64,000 nucleotides of DNA, taken from positions 248,001 through 312,000 of the forward strand of contig JAHQIY010000012.1 of assembly GCA_019054805.1 (NCBI GenBank), read 5' to 3'. The notes beneath the pieces were generated by a model. The model was not told the origin of the DNA and searched no databases. It worked only from the letters and a program-made list of their open reading frames with translations. Source of the DNA: Brachionus manjavacas. Lineage: Eukaryota; Rotifera; Eurotatoria; Ploima; Brachionidae. Positions 36,001-47,382 of this stretch are shown piece by piece (within the stretch, counting starts at the first letter, position 1; each line of letters opens with the position of its first letter). Both the position numbers and the translations under genes were made by a program.

Positions 36001-39000
36001 AGAGTAAAAAAATTGCTAAAAATTTCTTAAGGTAATATTTGGCACCCTGATTTCGTATGCTGCTAATTTAAATGGAAATTTAAATATTCGAGTAATTGGT
36101 CCAGTCGAAGCAGGGTAAAACAAAATAATTTAATCCCATTAAACAAAATCTTGAGATTTTGATTTTAGCTTTCCCAAGCCTAGAATACCACCTTTGTTTT
36201 TGTTCAAAGATATGATGGTTGATTGTTTCTTGATTGCCATAATTTCTTTTGTGAGCAATTTTTCTCTATGCGATGTTTTTTCCAAAACCCATCGATACAA
36301 AATAAACACAAACCAAGAACTGTTAGCCTATGGGACAAGCAATGTGTTTGGTTCATTTTTTTCCTGTTTTGTCAGTGCTGGTTCTCTGAGTCGATCACTG
36401 GTGCAGAACAATGCTGGTGGTAAGACTCAGATGGCATCCTTATTCTCTTGTTTGATTGTCGCTCTGGTTTTGTTATTCATTGCCCCTCTGCTTAGAGAAT
36501 TACCAAGAGCTTGTCTTGCAGCGATTATTTTGGTTGCCTTAAAAAATATGCTAAAAAAAATTGGTGACTTAGGTTTTTATTGGAAAGTCAGCAAAAATGA
36601 GTTTGTATGAAAAAAAAAATTTTTTAAACATTTTTTTTAAGATTTTTTTTTAAGTATCAATTTCTGATTACATTTTTGGCCACAGTTATTTTGAATGTTG
36701 ACTATGGACTAGCAGTTGGTGTAGTTTACTACATATCAATGCACATCATCAGATCTATAGAACCATACTCGACAAGATTGGGAAATATACCAGGAACAGA
36801 GTTGTACAAAGATATAAAAATATACAAACAGGTAATTATGAGACCATTTTTTAACTTAAGGACTGATTCAGATTTTTTTAGATTCTGTTTACTTTGTCAT
36901 TATTTTTTGAGGAATAAAAAAAAACTAAATGATCATTAAAATTTTTTTGTTCATAAAAAATTTTGTAGAGTTAATTCATTTTTTTCTAAATGATATGAAT
37001 AAATAGAAAGAAAATTAAGTCTTAAATAAAATAAAATAGTTAAGTTTCAAAGGAAACTTATTGGATCGTGTTTAAATAACTAATTTTATTTTATTTTTGT
37101 TCAAATTTTTATACACACTGTTTTAATATGACACGATGCTTTGGCAATTTTAAATTAATATTACGCAAATAGGTTTTACAGATAAAATCTGTTTCTGGAA
37201 CAAAATCAAAAAATTCCAAAATTATGCGAAATTGATCTTTAAAAAAATTTAAATAATTTTAATGAAACATGTAATGTGTATTAAAAATTAGTTAAAAAAT
37301 GAAAAAATATTTTCTCAATCGATTGTTAAAAGCGATTTTAAAATTTAAATTTTTAAAGTGATTTTTTGTTAAGTTTATTTTGATTTTTTTTATTTCGAAA
37401 ATTTTGCAAGGAAGTTCGATCTTCTCTTTTTAGTACTAATTTTGAATTAAATTTTGAATCCTAAATACAAATACTTTTAAAATTAAAATAATCAAATTTA
37501 ACTTAACAAAAAATCAGTTTAAAAATTATAATTTAAAAATCGATTTTTATCAATCTGTTTACAAAATATCTTTTTTCATTTACATTTAATCATTTAATAT
37601 TGAATATTTAAATCATGTTTAGAATTATTTTACAGTCGATCCTCGGTAAAACGAGCAAGTCAGGCGAAAATTCCCTTGCTGGTTGTATCGAAATCGTCTG
37701 TATTAAAAAAGATTGACATAAAATTTTTGGTTTCTATAATTTTTCTTAAAAAAAATAAAGAAATGGTTAACAATATTTATTCAGATAAAAAAATTTTTTT
37801 TTGCTCGTTATCGAAAATTAATTATTAAATTCAAATTTTTTTTTATCTTTCTTTTTATAAAACATGTAAAAAAATTTTTCGAGATCGTTATAATCTCATT
37901 CTATGAATATTTAATCTAAAATTAAACATTTTAAATTTTGAATTGATCATCATCTTTAAAATATCAAAAAACACGTAATTTCTCAATTGTGAATATATTA
38001 AAAATTTCGTAAAAACTACCAAAAACAACCTGTCAAATCAAATATAAATAAATTGTTTTTGAGAAATTTGGGACCAGAGTTGACATAGTTAAGTTGCAAT
38101 CTTCTTCGATTCTTTTTGGTACTCAAAGCTTTGTTAGAAATTTTTCGATGCATGTTTCAAAATAATTATTAAATTTTTTATTTGAATTTTATCAATATTT
38201 CAAAAAAAAATTTAATATCTCTGGAAAAGATAGAATTTGTATTTGCAAAAAGTATGGTTGTGGCTGTGACAAAAATTTGACTTACACATAACCATCATTC
38301 CGCTTTTTAGGGAAGCCTCTAATTTAAGTATAAAAATTAAAAAATAAAACTTTATTATTTTTTTAACAAAATTTAAAAAAAGTTATTAGCAATTTGAGGA
38401 AATTTTTTATAAATATTTAAGTTTTCAATCAAATCAGCAAAGTTTACTATAGGAATTATTCCGACTCCGACTTAAATAATTTTTCTTTAGGCAGAAGAAA
38501 TCGACCAAATAAAAATTGTTCGAGTACAGTCTGAACTACATGCTTCTAATTCAAAACGTTTCTTAAATTTGATCTATCAATTGACAAAAACCAATCCTCA
38601 GGAATACATGGCCATTTACAAGAAAAATGAACAGATAAAAAATAAAAAATTGAAAACAAACACTTCATTGTTGGATAAAGGAAAAAAAACACCCAACGAT
38701 GGAGCCATGAAAAGAACCCACAAAGTCGATGTTCAGATAGAAATGAATGAAAAAGGAATAGTTGAGAATAACGAGACATTGTGTCCATTGCCAAATTTTA
38801 GGTACCTAATAATTGACTGCTCACCGTTTATTTTTATTGACTCAGTGGGCGCAAAAGCAATTAAAAAGGTAACTATTTTTTTATTTATTTTTTTAAAAAA
38901 TTGTGCCAGTTTGGTAATTGATTAATTTTAAAATACGGCTTTAAAAATTCTTTTTATTTTAGAAATTTTTAGAATTTTAAGAAAAATGAATTTTAATATA

Positions 39001-40137
39001 ATTGATTTTTTTCGAAAAAAATATTTTTTTTTAAAAATTGCCTAAAATTAATTGATTTTTATCTCTTTATTTAAAACAAAATTAAATAATTTATTTAGGG
39101 AAAACACTTTTTTTTATTTAGGGAAAAAAATTGCGAATAAAAAAAAGAGAGAACCAAAAAAAAAAGAGAATTTTTATTCAATGGTGACCAAATTAAAGCA
39201 CCAAAGAGCAAAATAAATATTCGTGAAGATAAAATCAAGAAACGAGTATTAGAAAACAATTAATTATTTATATATTTATTTTCTGTACCTAGCTAAGGTT
39301 CCTTCAGAATAAATTATAAAATAATAAAAAAAAAAATAAGTTAAAATAAAATTTAAAGAAAGTTAAAAAGACACATATTGAAACTGGTTGTTGCATGTGA
39401 CACAAGTTTTAATTTAGAATTGTTTATAAGTGGTTTGTCTAATTTATTGATTGATAAAATTTATGCTAGATAAAAAAAATAAAAAATATAAAAAAAACAA
39501 TCTACTTATTCAATATTTAATCAAATTAAATCTCTTTTTTAAATTTATTTCTCTATTTTTATCGAATTTTAGTAATCTCTATTTTACAATAAAAAATTAT
39601 TTTCTCTATTTTTATTAATAAGAAGATTCTCTATTTTTACCTGTAAAAATCATTCTCTATTTTTGAAATTCTCTAGTTTAAAAGTTCACCAATTTTTTTT
39701 GTTCAAGGAGAACTTAAAAATTTAAGAAACAAAAAATTCTCGAATTGGGTTTGAATTAACATCATACTTATGACAACACTAACTTAGTCCGGAAACTTTG
39801 TCTTTACCCGTTATAGGATTAGAATTTTTTGTGAAACTTTTACTTAGTATTTTCGTCTTTTTTAATTTTTATTTTTAGCTGATTTCGGAGTATAAGGAAA
39901 TTGGAATAATTGTTCTTTTGGCAGAATGCAATGGTAATCTTTTTAAAAAATTAAATAAAGTTTTATTAGTCATAAAAATTAATATATTTCAAAGATCCAT
40001 TAATCGATCGACTAAAGCGCATAGAAACTGCGAGCCTTAATCAAAATGGCGACAAAGCTGGATTTTATGATGAGAAAATAATTTATCTGTCAATAAATGA
40101 TGCAGTAATCAGTGCGCTAAATGCGTTGAATAGTTAG
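33088..40137 (+). CDS. SLC26-family anion transporter (ten exons)
   Basis: This is a multi-pass anion exchanger/channel of the SLC26/SulP family, expected in the plasma or an internal membrane. My splice model: 33088-33766, 33822-33910, 33961-34090, 35951-35976, 36032-36114, 36169-36604, 36655-36831, 38491-38868, 39879-39933, 39995-40137. It totals 2196 nt, an unbroken 731 codons plus stop, within the family's usual 700-800 residues. The SulP signature lies at about residues 109-131 (PIYGLYTSFFPAL, ending GTSKQ). The anion-site Ser-Arg corresponds to SAGSLSRSLVQ near residues 407-417. A STAS domain from about 541 contains IKIVRVQSELH and IIDCSPFIFIDSVGAKA. All introns are GT-AG except intron 1, which is GC-AG. 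The first 491 bp of exon 1 are triplicated upstream. Which mammalian paralogue it matches best cannot be told by eye. Confidence 0.93.
34091..35950. other. SLC26 intron 3, mostly unidentified AT-rich sequence
   Basis: This 1.86 kb intron is far larger than most other introns in the gene. Apart from the LINE tail at 35357-35650 I recognise no element and no gene in it. Confidence 0.6.
35357..35650 (-). mobile_element. 5'-truncated LINE 3' end in SLC26 intron 3
   Basis: This is homologous to the 3' terminal ~300 bp of the LINE at 5118-8400, beginning with the same GGTTAATCAACAGG end and including the last coding traces. Only the 3' end is present, as expected for abortive target-primed reverse transcription. 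It has diverged by many substitutions, so it is old. Confidence 0.75.
36832..38490. other. SLC26 intron 7 with a possible pogo-like terminus
   Basis: This is AT-rich intronic sequence with no gene. At 37631 a TA is followed by CAGTCGATCCTCGGTAAAAC, which resembles a Tc1/pogo/Tigger-type inverted-repeat end. I found no matching opposite end, so this is at most a fragment. Confidence 0.35.
39265..39425 (-). mobile_element. 5'-truncated LINE tail in SLC26 intron 8
   Basis: This is a diverged copy of the LINE 3' tail at 11073-11300 (CTGTACCTAGCTAAGGTTCC versus CTGTCCCGAGCTAGGGCTCC, followed by TTCAGAATAA and an A-rich run). It is non-coding and lies in the 1 kb intron between the two STAS-encoding exons. 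Confidence 0.65.
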
Positions 40138-40759
40138 ATTAAAACTTAAAAAATTGAACTAAATTTTTTAGTATCACTTTTTAATACATTTTAAAATAAA
40201 ATTTCAAATAAAAAAATATTAATTTTATTTAAAAAGGGTTTTGAATGAACAAAAACACGTGTTCATCTAACACCGTGTTAATTTCATTTTTAAGCTATAC
40301 CGCTGCCAAAAATTTAATTGCATTATTTTAGAAAATTAGAGAGAGAGGGAGAGGTATTCTTAAAAACAGCACCCGTCAAAAAAGCGAAAAAAAGCACCCT
40401 GTGTAAACTGCATTAAATATTATAAAAAACCTTTTTTTTAATATATTTATTTCTAACAACCTCAATTTTAATAAACATCAATTTTTATATTAAAAAAATA
40501 TTGTCATTATATTAAATTTTCAAGTTTAAAAATAATTTGTACAAAACGCTTTAAAATACCCTGAAACACCCTATCAAGTTTATAAAACACCCTGCAACAC
40601 CCTTTTGATTCTGATAGAGAACAAAAAGTTCTACTTGGCAAATTATTTTACGTGTGAAAACCTGGACGTGTGAAAACCCTTTAAAAACCGCTAAAACAGG
40701 TTTAGACCGGATTTTTCAAAACACCCTGAACATTTCTTTTTTAAAAATGTTGTTTATTA
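40138..40759. other. Intergenic region with repeated CACCCT motifs
   Basis: No gene is seen. Five exact CACCCT motifs plus near variants lie between about 40384 and 40735, mostly preceded by A runs. The start of the next LINE remnant closes the region. Confidence 0.5.
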
Positions 40760-42250
40760 CTCTGGTCTTGTAGATAGTAAAATCGAGCATATATGGTGCA
40801 AGCTATGTGTTGAAAGTTTATCTATTTTAGTCGGCTGCATATACAGACCATCAAACTCAAGTCAGGAAATTTATAAGGAGGTAAATAATGTCATTAACTG
40901 TGCTAAATCCATTGCTGACAAAATAAAGTACACAGGTCTTATTGCCGGAGATTTTAATTATCCGAAAATTGTCAGGGACAATAATTCTGGAATGGTTGAA
41001 GAAAAGGGGAAAAAGCAAGAGGATAATTCATATTTTCACATTTCTTGATACTCGGCAGTCAAACTTTCTTAATCAACATGTAATGGATCCAACAATTGGT
41101 AATAAAGTCTTTGTTCTTGTTTTTACGGAAGAATCCAAGCGTATCTACGTAAATTGGGTAGGACCGTATTTAAGCAAATCAAGCAAGAGCATCTTTCATG
41201 CAGTGCTGCTAGGGATTATTTGCTAAGAACAATAACAAAACTTTCAATCAAGTGAATTTCCTGAATTTGATGAATAATATTCTAGGCTTAAAAAGCTTTA
41301 TAATTCTGGTATTAAAGAATTTGTCCCGGCTAAACGTTATTCTTCCTTATCAAAAATAGCAAATCATAATCCAAAATGGTTTAATCACGACGTCAAGAAT
41401 TAACTTAACGTAAATACAAACTACACTTGATGATGAAGTCACCAACAGCAAGAGAAGCTCTTCAAGAAGAGCACAAATCTACATACAAAAGTTTAAAAAT
41501 ACTCATCAAGTCAACAGGGATCGAATACGAGAAAAAGATCATTCAAGGTGACACACAGAGCATCGATCATGAAACTAGAAGTATACCGTTTCAGAGGGAA
41601 ACTCCTAAATTGGCTTTCAGATTTTTTGACTGATAGGAAGCAAAGAGTTGTGCTTGGTCCTCTACTTTTTATCTTTTTAATAAATGATATGTCTGAAACG
41701 GTTTTCAGCTTGATAAAGCTTTTTGCTGATGACACAAAACTGATAGCAACCATCATCAACCTTGAACATATAGAAAACCTGCAAATGGATATAGATAGAC
41801 TCTTCGAATGGGCAAAAAAATGGCAAATGCGTAATTCTGATAAATGCAGATATATGTTCTTCAAAAATCAAAAAATTCGTTAAATACACTTCCAAATGGG
41901 AAATATACCAATGCAACAAACAACTGGAGAACGTGAACTTGGGATTTACATAACAGATGATTTGAAATGGAACCAACAAGCATCTCAAGCTGCAAACAAA
42001 GCAAACGTTATCCTTAGTCAACTCAAACTGGCTATTAAGAGCTGAACAATCACAACTTTCAGGCAACTTTACGTTACTTTTGTAAGATCTCACTTAAAGT
42101 ATGTTGCAGCTGCTTGGAATCCTTATCTAATATCGTAAATTGAAGATATCCAACGGGAATAACCGTCCTGCAAAAATGATAAATGCGCTAACAAAAAATA
42201 GCTTCAAATCCCAAATAGACATATACATGGACAAAAAAAGGAGGGAAAAA
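40760..42250 (+). pseudogene. Decayed LINE (endonuclease and RT fragments)
   Basis: The plus strand reads endonuclease blocks (LVGCIYRPSNSSQEIY, then GLIAGDFNYPKI near 40945, then NQHVMDPTIGNK and GPYLSKSSKSIFH near 41160-41200). RT blocks follow after deletions: LLNWLSDFLTDRKQRVV fused directly to LGPLLFIFLINDM, omitting the PQGS segment, then LFADDTKLIAT. C-terminal traces (AAWNPYL, then DIQRE) follow near 42110. Numerous frameshifts and stops separate the pieces. It is related to the intact LINE immediately downstream but clearly older. Confidence 0.85.
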
Positions 42251-42583
42251 GGGTGCCCAAAATACGGGTACCAACTAACGGGTGCCCAAAATCATTAAAA
42301 TTCATTTAGAAAAAAAATGGTGAACGGACAATGATATAATAGTTAAATTTTGAGGGTTTACTTCTTTTTTTCTCTAGTTTCTGAAATTGATGTATCATAA
42401 AACTTTCTTTTCAAAATTAGTTCACTCTGGCCTACTAATTGACCCCTACCTGCGACCTAGGTTGTCCTCATAAAAAAACACATAAAAGTTGCGAGTTTAA
42501 TATATCATTTTGTAGAGAATATTTTTATGATTAAAATGAGCTATAAATTGTTTTTTTCCGTCTAGTTTTCGAGAAGATACAAT

Positions 42584-42627
<44 letters not shown>

Positions 42628-42708
42628 AAAAAAGAGGCAAAAACTTATTAAAGTAAAATTCATAATTTATACATTAAATTCAACTAAATATTCTCAAATC
42701 GGTGAATT
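42251..42708. other. Spacer with 35-nt poly-T, probable LINE leader
   Basis: GGGTGCCCAAAAT is repeated directly near 42250 and 42279. A run of 35 T occupies 42586-42620. The last ~90 bp before the ATG at 42709 may be the leader of the intact LINE, but its exact 5' end and any target duplication are not visible. Confidence 0.4.
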
Positions 42709-43518
42709 ATGGACATAGGATTCCTAGAAGGCGACAAACTTCCGAAACTTGGTAGTGGAAATAATTCACAAACTAGTAGGGATCTCATCGCATGGTCATT
42801 GAACATTTCCAACTTAGTCAAAGAACTAGTTAATGAAATCAAATCGCTAAAAGAAAGCAACATGGCTAAAGATGAGAAAATTGCTGCTCTAGAAAGAAGT
42901 CTTAATCAAAACGGCAAAAATAATGGAGCTATGACCTACGCAGATCTCTTCAAATCGTCTAACAAAGAGACCGAAGCAGTAATCATCTCTAAAATCACCA
43001 AAGAATCTAACCAGAAAAGTAAAATTGACAAAAATATAACAATTTCTGGCATAATCGAATGTAACCATGATTCCAAGGAAGACAGAGATAATCACGCTAG
43101 AAATGAGGTTGAAAAAATCTTCACCAAGATTGGAGTGTCAAAGGAGAAGATGGTCAAAGTGTACAGACTACCCAAACGCTCCAACCATGTAGACTTATCG
43201 ACATCACCAAACACACTAACCCCTACCTGGACATCAAAAGTAATTGTGGAAATGACAGATAGTGATTCACAAAAATCGACGCTTATTGCTGCTAAAGTCC
43301 TAAAAGAATATGATGATTATAGAAATATTTATATAAATCAAGACAAGACTTTAAATGAGCGACTAATTGAAAGTAAATTACGCTCCGAACGGAATAAACG
43401 CAACGATGGCCTAAATTCTGTTTCTGGGAGGCATCGATTTCAAGATGATGGTGAGAAGAAGTGGTACTGGGGAATCCGCAACGGTGAACTCAGGAAAATT
43501 GAAATCAAAAACAAATAG
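42709..43518 (+). CDS. LINE ORF1 nucleic-acid-binding protein
   Basis: This 269-residue protein is the first frame of an intact two-frame LINE. Residues ~25-70 are helix- and charge-rich with heptad-like spacing (NISNLVKELVNEIKSLKESN), suggesting a short coiled coil. Residues ~105-230 resemble the RNA-recognition-like and C-terminal domains of LINE ORF1 proteins (KNITISGIIECNHDSKEDRD, KVYRLPKRSN, then IYINQDKTLNERLIESKLRS). The role would be binding LINE RNA and aiding target-primed reverse transcription. It overlaps ORF2 by 74 nt. No zinc knuckle is seen. The Met is the first in the frame after an AT-rich leader. Confidence 0.85.
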   Translation: MDIGFLEGDKLPKLGSGNNSQTSRDLIAWSLNISNLVKELVNEIKSLKESNMAKDEKIAALERSLNQNGKNNGAMTYADLFKSSNKETEAVIISKITKESNQKSKIDKNITISGIIECNHDSKEDRDNHARNEVEKIFTKIGVSKEKMVKVYRLPKRSNHVDLSTSPNTLTPTWTSKVIVEMTDSDSQKSTLIAAKVLKEYDDYRNIYINQDKTLNERLIESKLRSERNKRNDGLNSVSGRHRFQDDGEKKWYWGIRNGELRKIEIKNK

Positions 43519-46500
43519 ACATTCAGCTGTTGGGGGCGGGCAACCTGCTGCACATCAAAATCTACCAAACCAGGAATTAATTCAAATATCCTCCCCTTAC
43601 ACTAACCATACCTGCACATGGCAAGATAAACTTAGTTTCATATTTCTAAATCCCACCTCACTTGTTAATAAATGGGCTGATTTCAATTCTCTAATTATTA
43701 ACCTTAAATTCCCCCACGTAATTGGTGTAGCTGAAACATGGTTCAATGGTTACTCCATCACCGACTTGCCGGGTTACACTAAGTATCTTAGAAACAGGGA
43801 AATTGCCAGGGTAGGAGGTGTCGCTCTGTACATCAGAAACGACATTGCATCTTTTGAAATAAAATTAAATCACAATGATAGCGAGCAAGTTTGGTGTCAA
43901 CTAACCATAAAAAGCTACAAATTACTAATTGGTTGCGTTTATCGCCCTCCACATGCGGATTACATCACTAGCACTAGCATTAACAATGCCATTATTCATG
44001 CCAAAAAATTAGTTGACACAAAAAAACAAAATGGTCTAGTTGTCCTCGGTGACTTCAATTTTTCGGACATTTTATGGTCGAACCTCGGTGGCACTTGCAA
44101 AGGTAAAGGAAGGAACTCAAGCATTGCCTTCCTAGACACTCTATCTGATAACTACCTTTACCAACTTACACTTCTTCCGACTTTTGGTGCAAACACTCTG
44201 GATCTTGTACTCTGCGATGACTCAACTAGAATTTTCCAAGTCAACATAGGACCTCATCTCAGCTGTTCCAGCAAAAACATTATGCATAACACACTAAATT
44301 TCGACTACCACTTAAACACACACCTACCGGCTCCAGAATATGAAGCCAAAAGAATCTACTCAAAAGGTAACTATATGGATATGATCACAGAGCTAAACCT
44401 TACTGACTGGTACACCCTATTCGAAAACTTGACCACCGAAGAAGCCTACGAGGCCTTCCTTCAAAAATACAAAAAACTGGTTGAAAAGCATATCCCAGTT
44501 ATTCACGTCTCTAAATCATTCAGATTTAAAAAGGCTATTCCTAAGTGGTCAAATCCGCAAATCAAGAAGATAACAAAGGAAAAATTTAAGCTTTTTTCCA
44601 AACTTAGGGCGGCGTCTAAGAGTGCAGCTATTATTCTGAGATCCGCCTACAAAAAAAAATTCTATGAAGTTAAAAAATTAGTAGCAGAGACAGTGTTAAG
44701 TTATGAAAAGAAAATCGCTAAACAATGCAAATCCAACCCAAAGCTTCTATACTCGTATATTAATGACCAAAAGAAATGCAAGGACAAGATTAGATATCTT
44801 GTTGACCGGAAAGGAAAACAGCTGATTAATGAAGAAGATATTGCAAACTGTCTTAACGAAGCCTTCTACAACTCTTTCAACACTGTAACTGTAAGTAAAC
44901 AACCACAACTATCATCAAGAACACAAATTATTTTTGACATGAACCCATATGATGTTTTCAGCTGTCACAAAATAGGCAAATTACTCTCTGAACTGGATAC
45001 TCATAAATCAATCGGATCCGATCTGGTTCATCCTAAAGTCCTAAAAGAATGCAGTGTTCCCCTGGGCCCGGTCCTGTCATTTCTTTTCATTAAATCTTTC
45101 GATGAAGGTGTTGTCCCAGCCATATGGAAGAAAGCCAACGTGACGCCAATATTCAAGAAAGGCGTGAAAAGTGATCCCAGCAACTACCGTCCTATTTCCC
45201 TAACCTCTATAATAGGCAAAATCATGGAGAAGCTAATCCGCAATGAAATGATGGCTCACTTGGAAGCAAATAAACTGCTCACAAATGAGCAACATGGCTT
45301 TGTCTTTGGTAAGTCATGCACCACCAATCTTTTGGAAAGTCTAGACTTGATCACTGAAGCCTTAAACCGAGGTTTTCAAGCATTAGTTGTGTTCCTTGAC
45401 TTTGCCAAGGCTTTCGACAGTGTGGTACACGACTTACTGCTGACCAAACTTGAATGCTATGGCTTTTCAGGTAAAATTCTTAATTGGCTCAAAGATTTTC
45501 TAACAAATAGAACGCAAAGAGTAACTGTTGGTAAATCTAGCTCAAAATGGCTAAAGGTCCTTAGTGGTGTGCCTCAAGGATCGGTCCTTGGACCGTTGCT
45601 ATTTATCGTTTTCATAAATGACATGCCTGAATCAGTACGAAATACTTGTAAACTTTTTGCTGACGACAGTAAACTTATCTCCACAATACGTAATTCGCTT
45701 GACCTGAAACTTGCTCAAGAAGATATTGACAATATAGTTAATTGGGCTGACACTTGGCATATGAAGTTTAACCAAAAGAAATGTAAAATTATGCGATTTG
45801 GATCAAAAGGCACCCTTCAAATACCTTTCACCATGAAAATAGATGCTTCACACAGTCATGTATTAGAACAGACGTCTGTGGAAAGAGATTTAGGTATCAT
45901 GATAAATAATAAGCTTAAATGGACTGAGCAGATAGACAAGGCAATCCAGATGGCTAATGGAGTCCTTGCTCAACTCAAAAATGCCTTTAAATTTTGGACA
46001 ACGGACAACTTTAGAAGACTCTTCACTGCGTTTGTAAGACCACATCTTGAATACTGTACAGCAGCCTGGAATCCTTTGCAAAAGAAAGACATTAAAAGGC
46101 TGGAAAAGGTCCAACGTAGAGCTACCAAACTAGTGCCTGGTCTCAGAAATCTCAATTATTTCTCAAGATTAGCAAAAATTGGTATCTCTACGCTTGAAAG
46201 TAGAAGGAAAAGAGGTGATGCAATCCAACTATTCAAAATTGTCAGTAAACAGAGCACTGTTCACCTGCATGCCTTCGCAGATTCAAGCCAAACTCCTAAA
46301 ATCAATCACTCATCGATGAATCTACGTAAAAAACCAAGACTCAGGAAGCAACTTTGCTTGTCAAGACCTAGAGAAAACTTCTTCACGAACAGAGTAGCTT
46401 CGTTATGGAACGAGCTACCGGACACTGTAGTTTCTGCAAAATCAACAAATGCATTCAAAGACAAGTTTGACAAATTCAGATCCCAGCAATTGGCGGCTAA

Positions 46501-46522
46501 TGATACTACTATAGTCGAATAA
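43445..46522 (+). CDS. LINE ORF2 endonuclease-reverse transcriptase, intact
   Basis: This uninterrupted 1025-codon frame is shifted relative to ORF1. The endonuclease covers about residues 60-285: FLNPTSLVNK, AETWF (Glu97) and GDFN at 202-205. The usual final SDH is represented by NIMH, with His281 kept but Asp replaced by Met. The RT covers about 500-760: [52 protein letters not shown] and the catalytic FADD at 738-741. A C-terminal domain with [23 protein letters not shown]-like sequence and SLWNELPDTVVS completes a standard jockey/CR1-like protein. With both frames open, this copy is a candidate for recent or current activity. The start could also be by reinitiation or frameshifting in the ORF1 overlap. 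Confidence 0.93.
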   Translation: MMVRRSGTGESATVNSGKLKSKTNRHSAVGGGQPAAHQNLPNQELIQISSPYTNHTCTWQDKLSFIFLNPTSLVNKWADFNSLIINLKFPHVIGVAETWFNGYSITDLPGYTKYLRNREIARVGGVALYIRNDIASFEIKLNHNDSEQVWCQLTIKSYKLLIGCVYRPPHADYITSTSINNAIIHAKKLVDTKKQNGLVVLGDFNFSDILWSNLGGTCKGKGRNSSIAFLDTLSDNYLYQLTLLPTFGANTLDLVLCDDSTRIFQVNIGPHLSCSSKNIMHNTLNFDYHLNTHLPAPEYEAKRIYSKGNYMDMITELNLTDWYTLFENLTTEEAYEAFLQKYKKLVEKHIPVIHVSKSFRFKKAIPKWSNPQIKKITKEKFKLFSKLRAASKSAAIILRSAYKKKFYEVKKLVAETVLSYEKKIAKQCKSNPKLLYSYINDQKKCKDKIRYLVDRKGKQLINEEDIANCLNEAFYNSFNTVTVSKQPQLSSRTQIIFDMNPYDVFSCHKIGKLLSELDTHKSIGSDLVHPKVLKECSVPLGPVLSFLFIKSFDEGVVPAIWKKANVTPIFKKGVKSDPSNYRPISLTSIIGKIMEKLIRNEMMAHLEANKLLTNEQHGFVFGKSCTTNLLESLDLITEALNRGFQALVVFLDFAKAFDSVVHDLLLTKLECYGFSGKILNWLKDFLTNRTQRVTVGKSSSKWLKVLSGVPQGSVLGPLLFIVFINDMPESVRNTCKLFADDSKLISTIRNSLDLKLAQEDIDNIVNWADTWHMKFNQKKCKIMRFGSKGTLQIPFTMKIDASHSHVLEQTSVERDLGIMINNKLKWTEQIDKAIQMANGVLAQLKNAFKFWTTDNFRRLFTAFVRPHLEYCTAAWNPLQKKDIKRLEKVQRRATKLVPGLRNLNYFSRLAKIGISTLESRRKRGDAIQLFKIVSKQSTVHLHAFADSSQTPKINHSSMNLRKKPRLRKQLCLSRPRENFFTNRVASLWNELPDTVVSAKSTNAFKDKFDKFRSQQLAANDTTIVE

Positions 46523-46725
46523 CCCATTGGTTATTCTTCTTCATCTGATTCTAATATCAGATTGTAGTCTCTCCTTCATATTCAAATAACAACAAAAAAT
46601 GACCATTGTTCTAAAATCTAAAAAACTTACCGTTAGAGTAAAATTATTTTAATGTTGTGTCATTATCAAAGTTAAAAATGCTTAATGTTAATATTGCCAA
46701 TTTAAATAAATGAAAAAGAATTTTT
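46523..46725 (+). other. Presumed 3' untranslated region of the intact LINE
   Basis: Non-coding sequence follows the ORF2 stop, beginning with a GGTTATTCTTC / ATCTGATTC stretch and fading into host-like AT-rich DNA after about 46700 (AAATAAATGAAAAAG). The exact 3' end and any target duplication are not clear by eye. Confidence 0.45.
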
Positions 46726-47382
46726 TTTTGCAATTTTTGGGAAGTTTTTATGGAGATTCACAACTTCGTTTTTTAAAAGAAAAATTAAAGAATTTGAACA
46801 AAGATTGATTCAAATAGTAGTTTAATTTAAAAAAAAAATTGATCAATTTTTATCAATTTGCAGAATTGATTTAAGTCTTTAAAAAATCTTTTCCAGCCAA
46901 AAACAAATGAATAACTTACAAATGGCATAAACTAATGTCCTGCGGGATACTATCAAGCATGAAAAAAATCATAGAAACACAAATAAAAAATCAAAATTGA
47001 TTTAAATTTGAATTAAACGAATGTTTTTTTTAAATTATTAATTTAAAAACTAAAAAAAAATAAAACAAATTTCACACGGTAATTTTTTTATCAACACCTT
47101 TTTCTAAATTTTTAATGCGTATTTTTATTTATTTGCAAAAAAGTTTCTGCCTGGGAAAAACGCTTAATAAGCCAGCATAAAATAAATAATCATTCACTAG
47201 CTTAATTAAAAAAAAAAGAACTTACAAAATTTTGAAAATACTCAAAACAAAAATAAAAACCAACAATACCTTTTTGTGTATCAACTAATAATTTCGAATT
47301 GTTGTTTAGAATTGATAAAATATAAAAAGGAATCAAAAACTTTAGAAAATTCATTCAGAGTAAACACATTAAAAAAAAGAAA
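46726..47382. promoter_or_regulatory. AT-rich upstream region of the six-cysteine repeat gene
   Basis: No coding sequence is seen. It presumably contains the promoter and leader of the gene starting at 47383. TATAAAAAG near 47320 is a TATA-like candidate about 60 bp upstream of the ATG; this is weak evidence in such AT-rich DNA. Confidence 0.3.
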
